From the NCBI GenBank assembly GCA_002726515.1, contig PBTE01000054.1, positions 1 through 50,533 on the forward strand: 50,533 nucleotides of DNA. Reading direction: 5' to 3'. Made by a program: the position numbers and the translations under genes. This DNA is from Planctomycetaceae bacterium (GTDB lineage Bacteria > Planctomycetota > Planctomycetia > Pirellulales > Pirellulaceae). The notes below the pieces were generated by a model. It had not been told where the DNA came from and made no database searches. It saw only the letters and a program-made list of their open reading frames with translations. Shown piece after piece: positions 45,137 through 50,533 of this stretch; positions within the stretch are counted from its first letter, which is position 1, and every line of letters starts with the position of its first letter.

Positions 45137-45777
45137 CGGATTTCACCTGAAAAAAGGGATCCAACCAGGAGCTTTTGTTTACCGAGGCCCCATGATGTAA
45201 AGCTGTAACAAAACAACGTTCGCGTGATGGCACACGCTGTCCCGTTGCACCAGGTCCTACGAACCGCGCGACCCGTTCAGGGCACGTCGAAACAGGAGTT
45301 GACAATCAACACAAAACAGGACGCAGTGTCAACTGACGCAGTGTCAACTATTGAACGCAGACCACAACCGGGGCCCAACTGGCACATAAAACCCCAGGAT
45401 CACCCCATCCTCCGGAGGTATCCACTGACGAACACAGCCGGAGCAAAATCGGTAACCCTCAGTTTCCACCATAGAAACCGCACATGATTCACCATACCCG
45501 GATGACACTTTCATTTCAATTGGTTTCTCCTGTAAACTGTTTTAGGAAACTGAAAATGAAGCGGTGTAGTCACACAGGATCGGGGCCATGTTCCGGCGGG
45601 ACCCTTCAAAGCAGCGAGAAACGATACCACCATCTTTCACAACAAACGGAAAGCCGTTGTAATGGAGTAGTGAAGAACAAAATGCCGGGAACTTGTAACG
45701 CCTGACAACCAACACCGGGTCAAGACAACTACCGGCGTAACTCCCCGGTCCGGGCCGAAGCGATTCAAGAGAATTTG
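45137..45777. other. Divergent 0.64-kb intergenic region with tandem repeat
   Basis: Separates the membrane hydrolase gene and the PfkB kinase gene. It holds a perfect 15-base tandem repeat (45320-45349). Frames on either strand look non-coding. Promoters for both flanking genes are expected but not recognised. Confidence 0.45.
45320..45349 (+). repeat. Perfect 15-bp tandem duplication
   Basis: GACGCAGTGTCAACT at 45320-45334 is repeated without gap at 45335-45349. A related GTCAACTATTG follows. Two copies suggest recent slippage or a paired protein-binding site between divergent genes. Confidence 0.65.
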
Positions 45778-46752
45778 ATGCCAGAAACGAGTCAAACACT
45801 TTCAGTTGGCTGTGCCGGAATCGTAGTCGCTGACACCTACTGCGGGCCGATGGACTCCATTCCCCGGGAGGGGGAAGTCCTGGTGATTGACGACATGCTC
45901 TCCAGCGTTGGTGGTTGCGCGGCCAACGTCGCAAGTGCTCTGGCCAAACAGGACGTGCCGGCAGCAGTCGCCGGCTGCGTCGGTCACGACCAGGGCGCCA
46001 AGATCGTGCTCGACACTCTGGAAAACCGCGGAGTCGATTGTTCACAGATCCGAAAGGTCGACGACTATTCAACTTCCCAAACCACGATTCTGGTCGTGAA
46101 AGGACAAGACCGACGGTTCGTCCACGTTCTGGGAGCGAACCAGGCTTTTTCCATCGACCAGATTGATCGCCAATGGATCGCGGGTCTCCGGTGTTTCTAC
46201 TTGGGCGGGCTACTCCTGATGCCCAACGTTCTCTGCGAACAACTGGCTGATCTCCTGCAGTACTGCCGGACACAAAATGTCCTGACCGTACTGGACGTCG
46301 TCGTGCCCCAGGGGCTGCAAAACTTTACTGGACTGGAAGCATGCCTGCCCTGGGTCGACTACTTCCTGCCCAACGATGACGAAGCAGCCAAGATTAGCGG
46401 AAAAATCGATCCGGTCGAGCAAGCGATTCACTTCCGTGACTTGGGAGCAGGAACCACGGTCATCACCCGCGGTTCCGAGGGTGCCCTGGCTATCCGAGAC
46501 AACGAACTATGGCGCGTAGCCGCGTTCCCGGTCGATGCGGTCGACCTCACCGGCTGTGGAGACGCCTTCGCTGCCGGATTGATTGCCTCGGTCCTGTGTG
46601 ACAGGGAAATCCCTCCGACACTGGCTTACGCATCCATCCTCGGCAGTTCCTGTTCCCGGGCCATTGGCTGTTACGACGGTGTCCTGACAGCAACACAGGC
46701 AGAAGCGTTCATTCGCCAGAACCAAGTCGAGTTCGATCACACCAGCGTCTGA
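45778..46752 (+). CDS. PfkB-family carbohydrate kinase
   Basis: 324-residue ribokinase-fold kinase. Sugar-binding segments: SVGGCAANVASALAK near residue 40, LGANQAF, and the anion-hole/catalytic motif DLTGCGDAFAAGLI near residue 256 with the base Asp. ATG at 45778 is preferred over TTG three bases earlier. The ATP site segment TRGSEGALA is also seen. Specificity cannot be fixed: ribose, fructose or 2-keto-3-deoxygluconate are typical. Divergent from the minus-strand sugar-acid genes; supplying a phosphorylated intermediate to them is possible. Confidence 0.92.
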   Translation: MPETSQTLSVGCAGIVVADTYCGPMDSIPREGEVLVIDDMLSSVGGCAANVASALAKQDVPAAVAGCVGHDQGAKIVLDTLENRGVDCSQIRKVDDYSTSQTTILVVKGQDRRFVHVLGANQAFSIDQIDRQWIAGLRCFYLGGLLLMPNVLCEQLADLLQYCRTQNVLTVLDVVVPQGLQNFTGLEACLPWVDYFLPNDDEAAKISGKIDPVEQAIHFRDLGAGTTVITRGSEGALAIRDNELWRVAAFPVDAVDLTGCGDAFAAGLIASVLCDREIPPTLAYASILGSSCSRAIGCYDGVLTATQAEAFIRQNQVEFDHTSV

Positions 46753-46858
46753 TGATTCGTGTCAGCAGCCATTTCGAACTTGCCACGGCCAGATCACACC
46801 AGCGGTTGGCACCCTCGACACCGGTGAGTTGGGCCTGGCGGCCTACGTGCCACGCGGA

Positions 46859-47704
46859 TCATCCCCCACGAAAACGAAAGTGAACAATTTTGAGTGTACC
46901 ACGAAGCCAACGAGAGAACGGTGGCATCTGCGCGATCCACCCCGTCCAACGCCAACGCTCCCGGTAACGGTCAAAAAAGGACCATTCTTCGATGAACTGG
47001 TACCGCGGATCCCAGGCTTCAATCTCTCGACCGGACCAGATGCCCCACTTGAATTGTGCGTTCATCCGGTTGAGTCCTTTGACAATTCCCTGACGGTTCA
47101 CCAGAACGGGACTGATCGAGTGCATCAGAAATTCAGCACCAGGAAGCCTGTCTGCAACATTCCCAAAAAACTCCTTCATCTGTGACTCTTCAAAGTAATG
47201 CACCAGTCCTTCGGCGATCAGCAGTAACGGCCGGCCTTCACAACGAGCGATGTCGTCGATCCAGGTGAAATCAAACATACTCTTTGCAAGGAAACGGTTT
47301 CGTTCAGATTCGACAAAAAACTTGCGTCGCAGTGCGATCGTGTCGGGCATGTCTAAATCAATCCAGAGCAGTCGACCGTTGTCCAAACGGGTGAATCGAT
47401 TATCGAGGCCAGCTCCCAGGTTTACGACAACGGCCTCCGGATTCTGGTCGATGAATTTTTTAGTTTGTTCATCCAGTATTTCTGTGCGGATGGCCACATC
47501 CAACTGAAGTCGCCAGGCCCGATCACAGGAATCAAAATCATATTGAAGTTCTTCGATAATTCTCTCGGCAACCGGGTCACGAATAATAGCGTCCCCTCTC
47601 CTTGATTCCCGAGCTCTTAAATAGAGTGGCAGCAGCAGGGTCTCCTGAACTTCGCCCAGTTCCACAGACTGCTTTGTATCGGGCATGCCCTGAGGTTTGA
47701 TCAT
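46859..47704 (-). CDS. TcmP/LCMT-family SAM-dependent methyltransferase
   Basis: 281-residue O-methyltransferase-like protein of the leucine carboxyl methyltransferase/TcmP group. The family opening ETLLLPLYLRARESRR leads to VVNLGAGLDNRFTRLD near residue 90 (SAM-binding), LLWIDLDMPD with the acidic residue, and LLIAEGLVHYFEESQM near 159, all typical. ATG at 47704 overlaps the TGA stop of the condensation-like gene as ATGA, which strongly suggests coupled translation. In secondary metabolism these enzymes methylate carboxylates or hydroxyls; which one here is unknown. Confidence 0.9.
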   Translation of the reverse strand: MIKPQGMPDTKQSVELGEVQETLLLPLYLRARESRRGDAIIRDPVAERIIEELQYDFDSCDRAWRLQLDVAIRTEILDEQTKKFIDQNPEAVVVNLGAGLDNRFTRLDNGRLLWIDLDMPDTIALRRKFFVESERNRFLAKSMFDFTWIDDIARCEGRPLLLIAEGLVHYFEESQMKEFFGNVADRLPGAEFLMHSISPVLVNRQGIVKGLNRMNAQFKWGIWSGREIEAWDPRYQFIEEWSFFDRYRERWRWTGWIAQMPPFSRWLRGTLKIVHFRFRGG

Positions 47705-49212
47705 CGTCCCCGCTCCCCGCTTACCGGTTGACGAAACCAATCCTCCGTTTCACTACCTGGCCTGTCCGGTGCCTCGATGCGTTCTTCCCAGGAGGGTTGT
47801 TCGACAGACTCGCAGTCGGTTTTCCAGTCCACTGCGTCGGGAACCGAACGAAATGAATGGTGAAGTTGGTGAATGAACCGCTGCAACAAATCCCCCGTCT
47901 CTTCCACGCCAAACAATTCCGGCCAACCCCTTGCTGCGACCGTCATCTCGCCACAGCAGGTCATCACGTGAAACACTGCGCGGGTATTCTGACGTAATGG
48001 CGGGCAACCTCGAACAGCTTCCAAAACAACGTCCCCTGCGACCAGGCGGCCATTCCGCGATGGCAGGCTGACGGCCAGGCGCGTCGTAATATCACCCACG
48101 TTCGACAGAACGACGGTTGCGTAGCACTTCTGCGGGTCTGACATTCTCTTCAGCCCACCTTTGATTTTTCGAAGCATGTTGATGCTCTTGAGAAACATCA
48201 ACGACGATCCGCCAAACTTGATTTCCCGAGTTTCGCGGGAAATTCCCGCCAACAACTGGACCGGTTCGTCACATTCCCGACAGTCGCGCGTCAGGAATCC
48301 ATAGGACAGCACATTCGCCGCCGGCAGCCTGGAAAATTCCTCGGTACGTAGATTGACGGGCATCATGATTCGCAGCCACCTGCCAATGCCTTCCCGGCCA
48401 TGTTCAGAATTCCAGGTATTAATTACAAGAAACAGGTCTCGCAACAACAAATCATTTAAGCTGGCACCCTGTTGCTTGGCGACCCGTTTCAAACTTTGGG
48501 TTTCTTCCTTGCTGAACGTGTGTGACACAATCCCTGGAAACGGCGGGCAGGTATTGGTCGAATCCGTAGAACCGTGAGGTGGACCGAGAGGAGAAGGTTT
48601 ACGTGTGATAAAGCGAAAAAGTTTGCTAACCTTCTGTGTCCAACCGACACGGGAACCACTTTCACCGGCAAGCTGTGGTGGTATTCGACCCCTTTGACGT
48701 AACAACTCCTGTTGAAGTTGCAACAATTCGGGAGCCGGGTCTTCGTGACGGCAGGTCAGACGACCGTAGAATGCCAGCAAATCGGTAATGAACTGAATTG
48801 CACCCGTCCCATCGATGCAAGCGTGGTGAAATTGCAATGTCACAATCACTGACCGGAGTCCCTGCCGTACCCAAACACGCAACCCCACTTCCGAAGTTAA
48901 ATCGAGGTATTCACCCATGCGTGTTTGCAGAGGCCTTCCTATTTCGGCCCAATCAACACGCGGCTCGAGAATACCCGCAGCGACCCAATACGGTTCGTGG
49001 CGGCCGGAATTCCTCACCAGCGCCCGCAACAATGGATGTCGTTCCATTGCCTTTTCGATCGCAGACTCAAAAGCCGTTTGTTGCAAGTACCCTGACAAAA
49101 ACAATTGCCGCACCAAAACCATCGGTTGGTGCGTTTTGTCATCTGCCAGCATGTACTGTTCAAACGCTTCCAACGGTAATGGAAAGACGGTTTCAGATGG
49201 CGCCATGTTCAT
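47701..49212 (-). CDS. Condensation-domain-like acyltransferase
   Basis: 503-residue stand-alone protein of the chloramphenicol-acetyltransferase/NRPS-condensation superfamily. The start FPLPLEAFEQYMLAD and HPLLRALVRNSGRHEPYWV resemble condensation-like acyltransferases, and HHACIDGTGA near residue 130 is the HHxxxDG active site. The C-terminal part has the superfamily-like VNLRTEEFSRLPAANVLSYGFL segment. It probably esterifies or amidates a lipid or polyketide product. Its stop overlaps the methyltransferase start. No strong ribosome binding site is seen before the ATG at 49212, so a later in-frame ATG two codons on is possible. Confidence 0.85.
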   Translation of the reverse strand: MNMAPSETVFPLPLEAFEQYMLADDKTHQPMVLVRQLFLSGYLQQTAFESAIEKAMERHPLLRALVRNSGRHEPYWVAAGILEPRVDWAEIGRPLQTRMGEYLDLTSEVGLRVWVRQGLRSVIVTLQFHHACIDGTGAIQFITDLLAFYGRLTCRHEDPAPELLQLQQELLRQRGRIPPQLAGESGSRVGWTQKVSKLFRFITRKPSPLGPPHGSTDSTNTCPPFPGIVSHTFSKEETQSLKRVAKQQGASLNDLLLRDLFLVINTWNSEHGREGIGRWLRIMMPVNLRTEEFSRLPAANVLSYGFLTRDCRECDEPVQLLAGISRETREIKFGGSSLMFLKSINMLRKIKGGLKRMSDPQKCYATVVLSNVGDITTRLAVSLPSRNGRLVAGDVVLEAVRGCPPLRQNTRAVFHVMTCCGEMTVAARGWPELFGVEETGDLLQRFIHQLHHSFRSVPDAVDWKTDCESVEQPSWEERIEAPDRPGSETEDWFRQPVSGERGR

Positions 49213-49445
49213 CGGAACAGCTGCCCCGAGGCCAAATTTGGATCACAGAACAATTGCTGGACGATTGTATCGTGAAAACAATTTTCAAAATCCCATCCTG
49301 GTAACAATTACCAACCGTGTCAGTCCTTTGCAAGACTTGCTCAAACCCAATGAATTACAACGAGGCGCGATGGCGTTTCCGGCAGTTCAACCGGTCTTAC
49401 CGGCCAATCGACTCGATCAAGTCCAGTAGGTGATGTCTCTGTACA

Positions 49446-50533
49446 TTAGCTCGAAACCACGTCCCCGAGTGCCGCAGTCAAAGCCGTTTGAATGCTCGGC
49501 AACAACTCGACTCGAGGAAGTTGGCAACTCTGCAGGGCGACCTGTCCCGACCGCCACGCTTCGTCGAAACTCGATTCACCCAGCCACAACCGACGAAATG
49601 TTCGGGAGTTGAGGTATGCGTGGCCGTCCGGGTTACAAATCCCGGGCTCCATCGCCAAGATCCTTTTACCGCCAATCGAAAGCGTACATTGCGTGCCACC
49701 TTCACCGAACACATGCAACCCAATCCGCTGGGTTGGTTCATCCGGATCACCATTCACAACGACCTGGGAAAAAGCTCTTTCGACGTCGAAGTCCACTTTC
49801 TGCGGGGCGGGGGCAGGCCAGCCAAAGTTGTTTTCAACAGCGTATTGGCTGGCACGCATTAACATTTCTTTGTCAATACGGGGGCATGGCAAATGAGGAG
49901 CCACCGCTTGCAGATTTGTCGTGTCGAACACCGGATCATCTCTCCAGTAGGCACGATAGGAGGTCATCTGGTCCACAAACATTTCGGTGAGCTCTTTGAA
50001 ATCGAGAAGCCCTGACGTAGATTCCGGGCGGGGCGGGGAAAACTCGATGATCGCCTCGGAAATCTGGTCGTACATCGTTTCCACGTCGACCGCATTCTGT
50101 GGAGTAAGATGGTAAGTTGCACCGTGATATTTCTGATTTGACATCACATGGCAAATGATGGATGCCACCCAGTCAACAGGCACAAAGTTCTTGAATTCAC
50201 TTCCCGTCAAACCTAACGGACCAAGCAGCATTCTGACTCCGTTCCTGATCGGCAGTTTGTGAGACACTCCGTGGACAATCCTCAACGGCGTGTAAAAACC
50301 GTGAAACGTCGTTGTATAACCTGTCTGGGAATCACCAATGATAATGGCCGGCCGATAAACGGTCAGAGAATCCAGAAAGTCAGCAGCCCGTACCATTTTC
50401 TCAGCTTCGAGTTTCGTCTCCTCGTAAGCATTCCCGGGTGTTTGGCCTACATCAACTTCACTTTCCAGAATACGACCCTGTCGCAGGCCGCAAATATAAG
50501 CTGTCGACACATAGTGCATTCGGCGGATACCGA
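49446..50533 (-). CDS. Thioester-reductase-like SDR with SCP2-like C-terminus (5' end cut)
   Basis: The frame is open to the window edge, so the N-terminal dinucleotide-binding part lies outside. What remains (about 362 residues) starts GIRRMHYVSTAYICG, with the catalytic Thr segment of carboxylic-acid-reductase/fatty-acyl-reductase R domains, then NAYEETKLEAEKMVR (Tyr and Lys of YxxxK) and VYRPAIIIGDSQTGYT. The last ~110 residues (RIGLHVFGEGGTQCTLSIGGKRILAMEP then YLNSRTFRRLWLGESSFDEAWRSGQVALQ) look like an SCP2 sterol-carrier-like fold, unusual after this reductase. Release or reduction of a thioester-bound lipid product is inferred. Same strand as the condensation-like gene, 233 bases upstream of it. 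Confidence 0.8.
   Translation of the reverse strand, partial: GIRRMHYVSTAYICGLRQGRILESEVDVGQTPGNAYEETKLEAEKMVRAADFLDSLTVYRPAIIIGDSQTGYTTTFHGFYTPLRIVHGVSHKLPIRNGVRMLLGPLGLTGSEFKNFVPVDWVASIICHVMSNQKYHGATYHLTPQNAVDVETMYDQISEAIIEFSPPRPESTSGLLDFKELTEMFVDQMTSYRAYWRDDPVFDTTNLQAVAPHLPCPRIDKEMLMRASQYAVENNFGWPAPAPQKVDFDVERAFSQVVVNGDPDEPTQRIGLHVFGEGGTQCTLSIGGKRILAMEPGICNPDGHAYLNSRTFRRLWLGESSFDEAWRSGQVALQSCQLPRVELLPSIQTALTAALGDVVSS

Noticed and set aside
45542..46273. 243-residue open frame on the minus strand
   Set aside because: Antisense to the PfkB gene and Arg/Ser/Pro-rich; a high-GC shadow frame.
1..50533. CRISPR arrays, insertion sequences, integrases, rRNA genes
   Set aside because: No regularly spaced repeats, no transposase or recombinase motifs and no rRNA signature were seen on either strand.

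Overview
The window looks like a chromosomal segment of a planctomycete (Planctomycetota, probably order Planctomycetales). This is inferred from gene content: two DUF1501 proteins with twin-arginine-like leaders, a BIG2/cytochrome-like/DUF1549/DUF1553 protein followed by DUF1501 and PPC-domain genes, a secreted PQQ-type propeller, a sugar isomerase of the LSISEMTTFRWSFEED type, and many secreted hydrolases. No insertion sequence, integrase, phage gene or CRISPR array was seen. I could support 33 protein genes and one tRNA gene; several starts were reset from Shine-Dalgarno spacing.

Left part (1-11.4 kb): csrA with an unusual C-terminal tail, a lipoprotein alpha/beta hydrolase, a COG0523 (CobW-like) GTPase with a CxCC motif, a DegT-type aminotransferase, a small membrane protein, the ribosome-rescue hydrolase arfB, a PQQ-like propeller, a TIM-barrel sugar isomerase and an acidic beta-barrel protein.

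11.2-18.4 kb: one polypeptide joins a fatty acyl-AMP ligase, an acyl carrier domain and an alpha-oxoamine synthase, which is a plausible one-protein route to a sphingoid-base-like or other alpha-amino-ketone lipid. A 60-residue gene with a good ribosome binding site lies just downstream. On the other strand lie a SelA-like PLP enzyme, an SGNH hydrolase and an S33-type peptidase/hydrolase.

19.2-23.8 kb: creatininase-family amidohydrolase, an outer-membrane protein resembling those found in metal-resistance loci, a DUF1501 protein, and a tRNA for selenocysteine (anticodon UCA, long variable arm, encoded CCA). The host therefore probably makes selenoproteins, although no convincing selenoprotein is in this window.

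24.5-35.2 kb: a planctomycete-type secreted run (BIG2/DUF1549/DUF1553, DUF1501, PPC protein, DUF6259-like glycosidase) convergent with a secreted propeller glycosidase. Short structured repeats sit in front of two of these genes.

35.4-46.8 kb: a minus-strand run containing a sugar-1-phosphate nucleotidyltransferase fused to a galactokinase-like GHMP kinase, an M19 dipeptidase, an SDR dehydrogenase, a 2-hydroxyacid dehydrogenase, an HpcH/HpaI aldolase and a membrane-anchored double alpha/beta hydrolase. A PfkB sugar kinase is divergent. Together they suggest uptake and breakdown of an uncommon sugar or sugar acid.

46.9 kb to the right edge: a TcmP/LCMT-type methyltransferase overlapping by 4 bases a condensation-domain-like acyltransferase, and upstream of it a thioester-reductase-like SDR with an apparent SCP2-like C-terminal domain. 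This looks like one end of a lipid or secondary-metabolite locus that continues outside the window.
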